This document shows positions 37,261 to 57,082 of a DNA stretch of 64,000 bases, piece by piece (the stretch's first letter is position 1; each line of letters begins with the position of its first letter). Made by a program: the position numbers and the translations under genes. The notes under the pieces were generated by a model, which saw only the letters and a program-made list of their open reading frames with translations, was not told where the DNA came from and made no database searches. The DNA comes from Paracentrotus lividus (Eukaryota; Echinodermata; Echinoidea; Camarodonta; Echinidae). Where the stretch lies: contig CALNVZ010003426.1 in NCBI GenBank assembly GCA_940671915.1, positions 39,668,977 through 39,732,976 on the forward strand, in the 5' to 3' direction.

Positions 37261-37440
37261 TTAATTTTCTGATTGTTTCATCATTTCATCGTCAGATTAT
37301 TTAACCATCATTTCATTTTTTAGATTATCAAACCATTATTTCATTTTCAGGGACTCAAACCTTTGGATAAACGAACTTTCAGAATATATAATAAGCGGCA
37401 ACATCATTGCACGTCCTGGGATTACACAATTCCCCTAGTT

Positions 37441-37481
37441 GGGAGGGGGGGGGGGGGGGGGGGGGGGGGGTGGTGGGGGTG
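37441..37481 (+). repeat. Long G homopolymer
   Basis: An almost uninterrupted G-run of about 30 bases followed by TGGTGGGGGTGG. It could form a G-quadruplex and its length is probably unreliable in the assembly. Confidence 0.9.
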
Positions 37482-37756
37482 GTTGTAATTGTACCCACAC
37501 CGAGGTAAATATTTATATTATACTGATATTTTCTTGGTTTCTAATACATGAAGTATGAGGCCTACCCATACTCTTGTCATAATGATTTGATTGATATCAC
37601 TCTTGAAAAGTAAATGTTGAATAGTGCTTCATGTTACTACATTACCATGTGTACATTATAAAATGAAGGATCAAATTGACCCACTCTGTCTGCATTGGGG
37701 CCATATACATGTACTTTCAAGTACAATCTGATATGGTTTTCGGATCAAGGGCTCTA

Positions 37757-37985
37757 AATGACCCGGATTCCAGGTCAAAGTGGGTGGCACCGACGGACCC
37801 AGATTCTGGGTCAAATGTTTCGATCGACCCGGTTTAGGGTCAATAAAGGGGACTCTTCTCCCTCTGGGTCAATTTGACAGGAAAAATGTAAGGCCTCAGT
37901 GGACCCGAAATCCAGCAAAAGGCTCTGATGAACCTGGACTCGGGTTCCGGTCAATAGGTTGATGACTCCAAGAAGGGTCATTTAA
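37757..37985 (+). repeat. Degenerate minisatellite of GACCC(N)nGGGTCA half-palindromes
   Basis: Phrases such as GACCCGGATTCCAGGTCA, GACCCAGATTCTGGGTCA and GACCCGGTTTAGGGTCA repeat every 30-40 bp from 37757 and decay towards 37985. Each phrase is nearly self-complementary. Two opposing short ORFs (37780-37962 and 37896-38078) are repeat translations. Confidence 0.6.
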
Positions 37986-40138
37986 AAAAAAATGGACCCT
38001 TAATTTGTTATCGTTTGGGTGGGTGGGGGGGGGGGCTTGGGAGAGATTATAGACACATATCCCTATCTTTCGTGTCACTCAATTTCAGATTCCTCTCTCT
38101 TCTCTCTCTACTTATTTTCCCTCTTTATCAACCTCATCTAGGGACCGTGAATAATTTTTGACAAGTGGGGGGGGGGGGGGAGGATGAACATTCAAACACC
38201 ACAATCACATTTTCGCGTATTAAATTTATTTTGTACGTACACGTTTACTGAAAGTCCAGGGTGCTGAAGCACCTAGCCCCCTTCCCCCAGGCTCCGCGGC
38301 CCCTGTTATCCCTGCTGTTTTGAGCTCTCTTTCATTTGAGTGCTTGTATACCAGGTAGAAATAAATCTCACTTGAAAACGGGTAAACTAGCTCGGTTTGC
38401 AGGCCTCGGTCATAATGTACAAGAAGGTGAAGAGGTTCCAAAACAAGCAAACAGATACCAAGTACTCCACGCCATGTAAATACAATCGATCGAATACTTA
38501 TCAATTCTACTCCACGTGAAATGTTAAATCTAACGTATGACATTAAATCTTAACATAAAGACGCGTCCATTATTTGAGGAGGGGAAACGCAACATTACAT
38601 TCATGAGTTTAGTGGAAATGCACGCAGCTGAAAAAACAAACCCGCGCTAACGGCGGGAAGCGACCGATTGACAAACTGATGCAATTATAATACTTAGCGC
38701 ACAAAAACTCGCCTAAGAAAACTTCCCTGTCGGTAAAATGGTATTATCAGTCGATCCGTTCGAGGAAATTTCGTCCTGGACATGAAATAAATAATTGAAC
38801 TTTTATCATAGTTTTCGGTGGTAGATGCTTCAGACCAGATTGGGGGGGGGAAAAAGACCAATTTGGCAACCTATACACCATTGTGCTAAAGTTGTAATCA
38901 GAATCTTTATTTTCACATAGATTGATGTTCCTAACGATTATTATATAAATAGTGATCTTGTCACATCTTGCGAAGACGCCGTCCACATTCGATATGCATG
39001 TGATATGCGGAATATTGACCCATCGAGTAAAGATTCGTTTGTGATAATGTTCAAAGTGACAGGACTTTATTTTAACCAACGAGATGAATGTACCATATTT
39101 GGAAAGCTGAGAATTCAAGCTTTTTAAAAACTGCTTGATCATTAAGGTGTAATATAATTATGCGTAATCGAGGAAGATGACTATCAGCGTATGAGCTATT
39201 TGAGAGCAAAATTGGCCATATTGTACAGGAATTTGATCTTACTAGGATTTCGAAATTGACACAAGTGAACAGGACTTTTTTTCCCTTTGCAATAAGTTTA
39301 TTCTATTTTTGAAAAAATTCGTACTCTTAGCGTACTTATTCAAGTTGATCATTTCTTTGAGAAAGATAGTTGCTCGCCATAATCAAGAAACAAAGTGAAA
39401 AAACTGTGCAAAATACAAAAAGTCTATGGCCCGCGTTCGCTTTGCGTATGAGTGATAGCGCCTCTTCCCCTTAAGTTTACAACTAGAATTGAATATGATT
39501 AAATGTCACCCATCTCCCCTATTATGGCTGTGATGAGCTCAAGCTTTATTTAAAAACCCGGAATCTTATATTTTGGGGGAGGTGGAATTATAGAGCCGCT
39601 GATCAACGATTCGGATATATGTATTGAACGAAATTGAATAAATTAATAAATAGAACCTGTGATCAATAGATGACTGTCTTATTGTCATGATTAGAGACAA
39701 ATTAATGTGAATGTAAGTTTTTTGTTTGTAGTTTTCTTTTGTTTTGTGTTGATTTCGATCATTCAGTGTGAGATGTACTTCTCTGGATCATAGCTTAGGC
39801 ACTCTTTGGGAATAATAATTATTAAAAAAAAACACCCCAAACAATTGAAATAGTTCACAAAAATGCGGCTTATATGAAAATCATAAAACTTGATATTAGC
39901 AACATACGAATTAACGCTCATAAAGGGTTGTTCCACAAAATGTCACACAGGCGCGGATTCAGGATTCGCAAATTTCAAAAGATAGTGCGGCCCAATTGTC
40001 TGGGGACAATGCAGCTCTCTTTGACATGGGCCGATACTTTTAATTATGTGAGGTAAGGCTGGATCCGCTACCGTCACGGGTGTCAAGTTATGACAAACCC
40101 GCTCGGAACACAGAACACAGAGGACAAAAATGATATCT

Positions 40139-40274
40139 GGGGGCATTTCATGAAAGGACTTGTCGGACGTTTTTCCGACAAACTGTTATAGCTACTGAAA
40201 TGCTTGCATCTGATTGGCTGAGAGCAAATTTGTCGGATAAAGTGTCTGACAAGTCCTTTGATCGAAAAGCCCCC
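40139..40274. mobile_element. GGGGGCATTTCATG palindromic MITE
   Basis: Same family as 34838-34976 in the opposite orientation: GACTTGTCGGACG arms and the centre TGCTTGCATCTGATTGGCTGAG. The right end is altered (GATCGAAAAGCCCCC). Confidence 0.85.
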
Positions 40275-41911
40275 TTGTTCATACTTTATTGATATAGGTC
40301 AAACTGAATTACTTATGGAAACAACCCCTTCGACCATATAAATGGCCGCAAACGTAACATAAAATAGCATGAAATGGTGAAAAACTGAGAGAGGGGAGAA
40401 TAGATAGATAGATAGAGAGAGAGAGAGGAGAGAGTTAGTTTTGAGAGAGTTTGTGGGGAAAACAGTTTGCCGTGTCTCTTCACACAAAATATTCATATTG
40501 GAAACATCATTTTTTTTAAATCAATAGACAAATAAATAATATATCTCGTTCCATGTTACGAATATCAGACAACACATAAACAATGACCCAACTCGTAGAC
40601 CAAGGAAAAAAAAATCTTATACTTTAGCTCAGTGACTGATGGAAATTGTATTGAAAAAACAAAAATCATAAAAACCTTTCGGTGAATTTTGATGAAAAAA
40701 GAACACAAATTTGTTCATTCCAAAACGATGTGTCATAGGAGGACCATACTTGTAAGCCTCCTACTAAATTTGCTTGGGTTACACTTTGATTATGACAAAG
40801 AGCATGAAATGCAATCAAAATAATTCAAACGGTGGCGGATCCAGGATTTAACAGAGGGGCACCAGTCTCGATAAAGGGGTGAGCCACCTGAATATTTCGA
40901 TTTTCAGTCATTGAGTAATTTTCAAATTATAGAGGGGTGCGCGTCCACTACGCCCCGCCTGATCGCCACTGTTAAAAATGTCTTACGTATTTGTGAGTGC
41001 ATAAGACTTCCCATAAAAAGTGGCAATGTATACGCTGAGCACGAAGCTTTGAATTATTGAGCAGACAACGTGGGTAGTCATCAGTTTTTGTGAAGAGTAC
41101 ACCAGCATTAAAATTAATGACACGTCCTCGGCGTCTTTGGAGAAACAAAAGGGTACTATGTACAATATTTTACAAAAACTTGTGGCGAGGTTCAAAAGAG
41201 AATAGGCTAATTACCTCTCTTTGCGGCATATATTATTATTTTACCGCGGGTTTAGCCTGGCTGTAACGAGCCCGCTGTTATACGCGCTCTGCATTTCACG
41301 GCCTGAATAAATATTCTACCAAGTCCCCTTATTTACCACATGAAAGTGGTGCAGGAAACTGAGTAATTGTGTATGAAATAAACCCTGTTTTTTGTTATTG
41401 TCAGTCTATCATGATTTTACGGAAGAAATTTTTCACTACGCTCTTCATTCGCCATTGAAGGATGAACATCTTTATGCTCTCAATCTCAAACTATTTTTTT
41501 TTTTTTTTTGGTTGTTGAATATCTACAATTCATGAGCCTATATTTATAGTAAAGTTAAATTTCAGTCAAACAAACAAAGAAACGGAATATGAACATGGAA
41601 AAGGATTTATTTTTTATTTACAAATACAAATTAATAATGAATACATCCTATAATGATAAAATACAAATTTATTATTATCCTAGTTCACGTAATCAATATC
41701 AAATTACCAGTCATATGAAAATTTTACCAACTGGAATGATGTGAGTATAATGAGAGGTGTAGCTATAGCGTATGGCTTGACTATAAACATGTAGATGGTA
41801 ATGGTGGGAGGGAGTGAATCAAGATTTCTACAATCTGGACATTTTTATTAGGCCCGCCCCTCTCTCGAAGATTCTACTTGGCGCTGTATTTTCGTCATAA
41901 CAAAAACAGAA

Positions 41912-41964
<53 letters not shown>

Positions 41965-43210
41965 AGAGAAGAGGGGGGGGGGATTTGGATATCACCCTCC
42001 GCTCATATCGTATCCACTCACCATTATCTTATATTGAGTAACTACTTGACATTATTCGAGTCAATAAACATCTATTTAATCGTTAGAACACTTACGAGAA
42101 TTGGGTATATATAAGTAAATATCAAATACTTTAAATAATTTATTTAAAAATTGTCTAGCACGATATGATCATAATAACACGTGTAGACAAGATGAATGTT
42201 TGTTTTTAAAAGCCGGATCCAGGTCTTGGGAAAAGGGGGCTCAGAGGTTAGCGGCGTAAAAAAATGGAATTTATAATAAAAATAATATAATCCTTTTATT
42301 GCAACCAGCATAGGCGTGGATTCAATACATTAATACATCAAATACATTTAATCAAAGACCATTCACAAGTTACAAATCAAATTATATTAATAGTAGAAGA
42401 AGAAAGAAGAAGAAGAAGAAGAAGAAAAAGAATTACAGCTATACATATAAAAGGTAAAAAATGTCTCAATCTGTAACAAATCGGGAATTAGGTTTAAAAT
42501 AGGGATATGAAAGAAAATTATACCGCCTAGTGAAAACTAATTCAGAGCTGTTGCATAAATCAATCTGTTGATGGTAAAAGGTGTGATGATTCAACATAAT
42601 GATTTAAAGAAATAATACTAATTTCATCGACCGAAACAGATCAACAAATGAAACCTGGAGAATTCACTTAGAGTAAATACTTTCACTTCACACCACTCTC
42701 ATTGTTTTACACTTGTCATTGTTTCAAACGCAATTTGGTGTGAATTGCCCTATTGTATTAAGTGCGCATAAGCATGTCAAAAATACTTAATTGAAATCAA
42801 TCAATATTCTTCTCAGTAATTTAACGGATGTCAAGGATATCACCTGTTTAAACGGCTTTTATCACTTGGTCTACTACCAGTTGGTCCAATTCTCTGTTTG
42901 TCTAATATCCAATGGGCCAAACGCTTTAGTTTTACCCCTTTATTAACAAATAAATAAATGATTATAAAAGCATTATAAAAAATGAAAGTGTGCATATCGG
43001 ATGATATTCACTCAGTATATTTGGAAACTCCTTAACATTTTGACGAGTCAATGATATCTTGCTCAAGAGCAGTTTTTGTATGGTCGAATTCAGAACGATG
43101 GGTTAAAGATCGTGGACGGAGTAAATACAACCTTACATCGATTGAAAGTTAAGTAGGCGTATAACATAAATACACAAAAATTAATTCAATTTTCATAACA
43201 GTATTTTATA

Positions 43211-43552
43211 AAAAGATGATCGAAACTCAACCAGGCCCTCCCTCCAAATACTCGAAAAGTTACCCTATTTTAATGGCGCTTGCGATGACGTCAAAGAATG
43301 TAAGGGAATGCTACGGCCAGCATGATTGTTTCGCCTTTAGAAAACACGTTTGTATTGCTATGTCAGAAAAAATAGACCCCATTGTGTGCTAGATTCTATT
43401 GTTATGAAATGAAAGGGCAAATTCATTCAGCATTTGGCATGTAGCATTCCGTTTAACATCTTTTGACGTCATTCAGCGCGGCCGTTAAAAAAGGGTCATT
43501 TTTCGAGTATTTGGGAGGGATGGCCGGGTTGAGGTTCGATCAGTTTTTTAAA
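43211..43552. mobile_element. Hairpin MITE with about 100-bp arms
   Basis: The left arm GATGATCGAAACTCAACC...CTCCCTCCAAATACTCGAAAA...GATGACGTCAAAGAATG is mirrored on the right by TTTTGACGTCATTCAGC...TTTTTCGAGTATTTGGGAGGGATGG...GAGGTTCGATCAG. The spacer is about 130 bp. The second copy is at about 49465-49811. Confidence 0.8.
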
Positions 43553-44489
43553 TGAAATACTTTCTAGATGACAATAAAAACGCTTAAATTTGTGATTGTT
43601 TGTATTATGTAAAATTATTAGCGTTCGTTTTATATGTATTTGGGTTTTTGATTTCTCGGTCCGGTCGGGGACTTTAATAATGGCAAAATTTTAACCTGCT
43701 GTTGTGATTTCAGGCAGGAGAATGAAAACGTAAATCCCGCCTTCTCTCTGAAATAAAACAAGGGAAATGTTAATTCTTGAAGGAGTGAATATAAAAAAAG
43801 AAAGAGAAAGAAATAATTCAAGTGAATAAGGAGTTGAAAAAAAAAAAACAAAAACAAAAAACAAAAACAACACAAAAAGATTTGCGTGATCCCCGATTTA
43901 AAAATTAAATGAAAATTGAGTGAAAATGTATATCTTCAAGGTTAGCAGACAACGAAAAAAAGGGTGCACTAGCATTTAACTTAGAAATTTACTTTCGAAT
44001 TCAATCAAGGCTCATTTATTCTGTTTCTAAATGATGAAAAAACGATCCAAATCGTATGACAAGAACAGAAAATATGACAATATCATAATACGAGCAAATG
44101 AACAAAATTTTAGTAAAAGCAATATATTAATGCATACGTCCTATTTTGCGCACGTTCATTAACTTGGTTAACCATTTTCGATTGCGTCGGAAGAAAAGTG
44201 TCAAAATAAGGCATGCCCCAGTTGGCTAATGAAAGGGTCACAGCTGTAACTTAATGGACTAATAATTTTAATTTACTTAACTTTAATTGTATTCATATCC
44301 ACGTAGTTAGGGCAAAGAGGTGTTACGGTCACTGTAACATTTCTTGGTTAGGGTATACCATTCAGTGTCGGATTCATACATTATTAATCCGTCACATGTA
44401 CACATCACAAGGCCAGGGCATTCAAATTAACTAAATAATGAAAAAGACATCATATGATATAATGAGTAATAAGAAGAAAAAAAATAAGA

Positions 44490-44514
44490 NNNNNNNNNNN
44501 NNNNNNNNNNNNNN
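44490..44514. other. 25-N assembly gap
   Basis: Exactly 25 N between two near-identical copies of a 6.2-kb segment, as expected where overlapping contig ends were not merged. Confidence 0.99.
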
Positions 44515-46358
44515 TATCCCCTGCTGTTTTGAGCTCTCTTTCATTTGAGTGCTTGTATACCAGGTAGAAATAAATCTCACTTGAAAACGGGTAAACTAGC
44601 TCGGTTTGCAGGCCTCGGTCATAATGTACAAGAAGGTGAAGAGGTTCCAAAACAAGCAAACAGATACCAAGTACCTCCACGCCATGTAAATACAATCGAT
44701 CAGAATACTTATCAATTCTACTCCACGTGAAATGTAAATCTAACGTATGACATTAAATCTTAACATAAAGACGCGTCCATTATTTGAGGAGGGGAAACGC
44801 AACATTACATTCATGAGTTTAGTGGAAATGCACGCAGCTGAAAAACAAAACCCGCGCTAACGGCGGGAAGCGACCGATTGACAACTGCATGCAATTATAA
44901 TACTTAGCGCACAAAAACTCGCCTAAGAAAACTTCCCTGTCGGTAAAATGGTATTATCAGTCGATCCGTTCGAGGAAATTCGTCCTGGACATGAAATAAA
45001 TAATTGAACTTTTATCATAGTTTTTCGGTGGTAGATTGCTCAGACCCAGAATTGGGGGGGAAAAGACCAATTGGCCAAGCCCCTATAACACCATTGTGCT
45101 AAAGTTGTAATCAGAATCTTTATTTCACATAGATTGATGTTCCTAACGATTATTATATAAATAGTGATCTTGTCACATCTTGCGAAGACGCCGTCCACAT
45201 TCGATATGCATGTGATATGCGGAAATATTGACCCATCGAGTAAAGATTCGTTTGTGATAATGTTCAATAGTGACAGGACTTTATTTTAACCAACTGAGAT
45301 GAATGTACCATATTTGGAAAGCTGAGAATTCAAGCTTTTAAAAATCTGCTTGATCATTAAGGTGTAATATAATTATGCGTAATCGAGGAAGATGACTATG
45401 CAGCGTATGAGCTATTTGAGAGCAAAATTGGCCATATTGTACAGGAATTTGATCTTACTAGGATTTCGAATTGACACAAGTGAACAGGACTTTTTTTCCC
45501 TTTGCAATAAGTTTATTCTATTTTTTGAAAAATTCGTACTCTTGCGTACTTATTCAAGTTGATCATTTCTTTGAGAAAGATAGTTGCTCGCCATAATCAA
45601 GAAAACAAAGTGAAAAAACTGTGCAAATACAAAAAGTCTATGGCCCGCGTTCGCTTTGCGTAGAGTGATAGCGCCCTCTTCCCCTTAAGTTTACAACTAG
45701 AATTGATATGATTAAATGTCACCCATCTCCCCATATTATGCTGTGATGAGCTCAAGCTTTATTTTAAAAACCCGGAATCTATATTTGGGGAGGTGGAATT
45801 ATAGAGCCGCTGATCAACGATTCGGATATATGTATTGAACGAAATTGAATAAATTAATAAATAGAACCTGTGATCAATAGATGACTGTCTTATTGTCATG
45901 ATTAGAGACAAATTAATGTGAATGTAAGTTTTTTGTTTGTAGATTTTCTTTTTGTTTTTGTGTTGATTTCGGATCGATTCAGTGTGAGATGTACTTCTCT
46001 GGATCATAGCTTAGGCACTCTTTGGGAATAATAATTATTAAAAAAAAACACCCCAAAACAATTGAAATAGTTTCACAAAAATGCGGCTTATATGAAAATC
46101 ATAAACTTGATATTAGCACACATACGAATAACGCTCATAAAGGGTTGTTCCACAAAATGTCACACAGGCGCGGATTCAGGATTCGCAATTTCAAAAGATA
46201 GTGCAGGCCCAATTGTCTGGGGACAATGGCAGCTCTCTTTTGACATGGGCCGATACTTTTAATTATGTGAGGTAAGGCTGGATCCGCTACCGTCACGGGT
46301 GTCAAGTTATGACAAACCCGCTCGGAAGCAACAGAACACGAGGACAAAAATGATATCT

Positions 46359-46496
46359 GGGGGGCATTTCATGAAAGGACTTGTCGGACGTTTTATCCGA
46401 CAAACTGTTATAAGCTACTGAAATGCTTGCATCTGATTGGCTGAGAGCAAATTTGTCGGATAAAGTGTCTGACAAGTCCTTTGATGAAAAGCCCCC
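46359..46496. mobile_element. GGGGGGCATTTCATG palindromic MITE (second copy)
   Basis: Duplicate of 40139-40274 within the repeated segment. It keeps TTTTATCCGACAAAC, which has lost bases in the first copy. Confidence 0.85.
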
Positions 46497-46619
46497 TTGT
46501 TCATACTTTATTGATATAGGTCAAAATGAATTACTTATGGAAACAACCCCTTCGACCATATAAATGGCGCCAAACTGTACAATAAAATAGCATGAAATGG
46601 TGAAAAACTGAGAGAGGGG

Positions 46620-46655
<36 letters not shown>

Positions 46656-49464
46656 TTAGTTTGAGAGAGTTTGGGGGAAAACAGTTTGCCCGGTCTCTTC
46701 ACACAAAATATTCATATTGGAAACATCATTTTTTTTAAATCAATAGACAAATAAAATAATATATCTCGTTCCATGTTACGAATATCAGACAACACATAAA
46801 CAATGACCCAACTCGTAGACCAAGGAAAAAAAAAATCTTATACTTTAGCTCAGTGACTGATGTGAAAATTGTATTGAAAAAACAAAAATCATAAAAACCT
46901 TTCGGTGAAATTTTGATGAAAAAAGAACACAAATTTGTTCATTCCAAAACGATGTGTCATAGGAGGACCAATACTTGTAAGCCTCCTACTAAATTTGCTT
47001 GGGTTACACTTTGGATTATGAACAAAGAGAGCATGAAATGCAATCAAAATAACTCAAACGGTGGCGGATCCAGGATTTGAAAACAGAGGGGCACCAGTCT
47101 CGATAAAGGGGTGAGCCACCTGAATATTTCGATTTTCAGTCAATGAGTAATTTTCAAATTATAGAGGGGGTGCGCGTCCACTACGCCCCCGCCTGGATCC
47201 GCCACTGTTAAAAATGTCTTACGTATTTGTGAGTGCATAAGACTTCCCCATAAAAAGTGGCAATGTATACGCTGAGCACGAAGCTTTGAATTATTGAGCA
47301 GACAACGTGGGTAGTCATCAGTTTTTGTGAAGAGTACACCAGCATAAATTATTATGACACGTCATCGGCGTCTTTGGAGAAACACAAGGGTACTATGTAC
47401 AATATTTTACAAAGAACTTGTGGCGAGGTTCAAAAGAGAATAGGCCTAATTACCTCTCTTTGCGGCATAATATTATTATTTTACCGCGGGTATTTAGCCT
47501 GGCTGTAGCAGAGCCGCTGTTATACGCGCTCTGCATTTCACGGCCTGAATAAATATTCCTACCAAGTCCCCATTTACCACATGAGAAGTGTGCAGGAAAC
47601 TGAGTAATGTGTATGAAATAAACCCTGTTTTTTGTTATTGTCAGTCTATCATGATTTACGGAAGAAATTTTTCACTACGCTCTTCATTCCGCCATTTGAA
47701 GGGATGAACATCTTTATGCTCTCAATCTCAAACTATTTTTTTTTTTTTTTTGGTTGTTGAATATCTACAATTCATGAGCCTATACTTTATAGTAAAGTTA
47801 AATTTCAGTCAAACAAAACAAAGAAACGGAATATGACATGGAAAAGGATTTATTTTTATTTACAAATACAAATTAATAATGAATACATCCTATAATGATA
47901 AAATACAAATTATTATTATCTCAGTCACGTAATCAATATCAAATTACCAGTCATATGAAAATTTTACCAACTGGAATGATGTGAGTATAATGAGAGGTGT
48001 AGCTATAGCGTATGGCTTGACTATAAACATGTAGATGGTAATGGTGGGAGGGGGAGTGAATCAAGATTTCTGACAATCTGGACATTTTTTATTAGGCCCC
48101 GCCCCTCCTCTCGAAGATTCTACTTGGCGCTGTATTTTCGTCATAACAAAAACAGAAAGAGATAGAGAGAGAGAGAGAGAGAGAGAAGAAGAGAGAGAGA
48201 GAGAGAGAGAGAAGAGGGGGGGGGGGGGGATTTGGATATCACCCTCCGCTCATATCGTATCCACTCACCATTATCTATATTTGAGAAACTACTTGACATT
48301 ACTTCGAGTCAATAAACATCTATTTAATCGTTTAGAACACTTACGAGAATTGGGTATATATAAAGTAAATATCAAATACTTTAAATAATTTATTATAAAA
48401 ATTGTCTAGCACGATATGATCATAATACACGTGTAGACAAGATGAATGTTTGTTTTAAAAGCGGATCCAGGTCTTGGGAAAAGGGGGCTCAGAGGTTAGC
48501 GGCGTAAAAAATGGATTTATAATAAAAAATAATATAATCCTTTTATTGCAACCAGCATAGGCTGGATTCAATACATTAATACATCAAATACATTTAATCA
48601 AAGACCATTCACAAGTTACAAATCAAATTATATTAATAGTAGAAGAAGAAGAAGAAGAAGAAGAAGAAGAAAAGAATTACAGCTATACATATAAAAGGTA
48701 AAAAATTGTCTCAATCTGTAACAAATCGGGAATTAGGTTTTAAAATAGGGATATGAAAGAAAATTATACCGCCTAGTGAAAACTAATTCCAGAGCTGTTG
48801 CATAAATCAATCTGTTGATGGTAACAGGTGTGATGATTCACAATAATGATTTAAAGAAAATAATACTAATTTCATCGACCGAAACCAGATCAACAAAATG
48901 AAACCTGGAGGAATTCACTTAGGAGTAAATAACTTTCACTTCACACCACTCTCATGTTTTACACTTGTCATTGTTTCAAACGCAATTTGGTGTGAATTGC
49001 CCTATTGTATTAAAGTGCCATAAGCATGTCAAAATACTTAATTGAAATCAATCAATATTCTTCTCAGTAATTTAACGGATGTCAAGGATATCACCTGTTT
49101 CAACGGCTTTTATCCACTTGGTCTACTACCAGTTGGTCCAATTCTCTGTTTGTCTAATATCACATGGGCCAAACGCTTTAGGTTTACACCCTTTATTAAC
49201 AAATAAATAAATGATTATAACAAGCATTATAAAAAATGAAAGTGTGCATATCGGATGATATTCACTCAGTATATTTGGGAAACTCCTTAACATTTTGACG
49301 AGTCAATGATATCTTGCTCAAGAGCAGTTTTTGTATGGTCCGAATTCAGAACGATGGGTTAAAGATCGTGGACGGAGTAAATACAACCTTACATCGATTG
49401 AAAGTTAAGTAGGCGTATAACATAAATACACAAAAAATTAATTCAATTTTCATAACAGTATTTA

Positions 49465-49811
49465 TAAAAAGATGATCGAAACTCAACCAGGCCATCCCTC
49501 CCAAATACTCGAAAAGTTACCCCTATTTTAATGGCGCTTGCGATGACGTCAAAGAATGTTAAGGGAATGCTACGGCCAGGCATGATTGGGTTTCGCCTTT
49601 AGAAAACACGTTTGTATTGCTATGTCAGAAAAAATAGACCCCATGTGTGCTAGAATTCTATTGTTATGAAATGAAAGGGCAAATTCATTCAGCATTTGGC
49701 ATGTAGCATTCCGTTAACATCTTTTGACGTCATCAGCCGCGCCGTTAAAATAGGGGTCATTTTTCGAGTATTTGGGAGGGATGGCCGGGTTGAGGTTCGA
49801 TCAGTTTTTTA
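49465..49811. mobile_element. Hairpin MITE (second copy)
   Basis: Duplicate of 43211-43552 with scattered single-base indels. Confidence 0.8.
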
Positions 49812-50942
49812 ATGAAATACTTTCTAGATGGACAATAAAAACGCTTAAATTTGGAATTGTTGTATTATGTAAAATTATTAGCGTTCGTTTTATATGTATT
49901 TGGGTTTTGATTTCTCGGTCCGGTCGGGGACTTTAATAATGGCAAAATTTTTAACCTGCTGTTGTGATTTCAGGCCCAGGAGAATGAAAACGTTAAATCC
50001 CGCCTTCTCTCTGAAATAAAACAAGGGAAATGTTAATTCTTGAAGGAGTGAATATAAAAAAAAGAAGAAGAAGAATGAATTCAAGTGAATAAGGAGTTGA
50101 AAAAAAAAAAACAAAAACAAAAACAAAAACAACAACAACAAAGATTTCGCGTGATCCCCGATTTAAAAATTAATGAAAATTGAGTGAAAATGTATATCTT
50201 CAAAGGTTAGCAGACAACGAAAAAAAGGGTGCACTAGCATTTTACTTAGAAATTTACTTTCGAATTCAATTCAAGGCTCATTTATTCTGTTTCTAAATGA
50301 TGAAATAAACGATCCAAATCGTATGACAAGAACAGAAAATATGACAATATCATAATACGAGCAAATGAACAAAATTTTAGTAAAAGCAATAATATTAATG
50401 CATACGTCCTATTTTGCGCACGTCATTAACTTGTGTTAACCATTTTCGATTGCGTCGGAAGAAAAGTGTCAAAATAAGGCATGCCCAGTTTGCTAATGAA
50501 AGGGTCACAGCTGTAACTTAATGGACTATAAATTTTAATTTACTTAACTTTAATTGTATTCATATCCACGTAGTTAGGGCAAAGAGGTGTTACGGTCACT
50601 GTAACATCTTCTTGGTTAGGGTATACCATTCAGTGTCGGATTCATACATTATTAATCCGTCACATGTACACATCACAAGGCCAGGGCATTCAAATTAACT
50701 AAATAATGAAAAAGACATCATATGATCACGCGTATATAGAAAGTATACATAGATGGCACATGTTAAAATACCCAACGAATGTACAGCGTTCGTTCAGCGC
50801 GCTTGACGAACGAGTAACGGATGTTGACACGCACCCATCGGAAGACAACGCACTGGCTGAAACAGCTACTCTTTGCGCGTTGGTCATGCTTGTTAAAGAT
50901 CTGGTAAAGATGTATTAAAGAGAGGGAGTGAAAGGAGAAAGG

Positions 50943-57060
<6,118 letters not shown>

Positions 57061-57082
57061 AAATGATTCCCTTAAGCCTGCA

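Larger units (their letters stand above)
38306..44489 (+). repeat. First copy of a 6.2-kb duplicated segment
   Basis: From TATCCCTGCTGTTTTGAGC (38306) to AAGACATCATATGAT (about 44457) this segment is collinear with 44515-50727. Differences are mainly single-base indels, often in homopolymers. It contains a MITE (40139-40274), GA tracts (about 40395-40430 and 41915-41968), a GAA tract (about 42395-42425), a hairpin MITE (43211-43552) and no supported gene. The last about 32 bases before the N gap are not shared. Repeated short ORFs (for example 38226-38543 and 44450-44695) appear in both copies and match no known protein. Confidence 0.9.
44515..50727 (+). repeat. Second copy of the 6.2-kb duplicated segment
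   Basis: It starts directly after the N gap at the point matching 38306 and ends where the first copy meets the gap. Internal landmarks repeat in order: MITE 46359-46496, GA tracts (about 46617-46653 and 48164-48210), GAA tract about 48641-48673, hairpin MITE about 49465-49811. Copy lengths are 6.15 and 6.21 kb. Beyond 50727 the sequence is unique (ATCACGCGTATATAG). Confidence 0.9.

Noticed and set aside
38226..38543. Gene implied by ORFs occurring twice (38226-38543 and 44450-44695)
   Set aside because: The repetition comes from the duplicated segment, not from conservation. The products show no recognisable domain.
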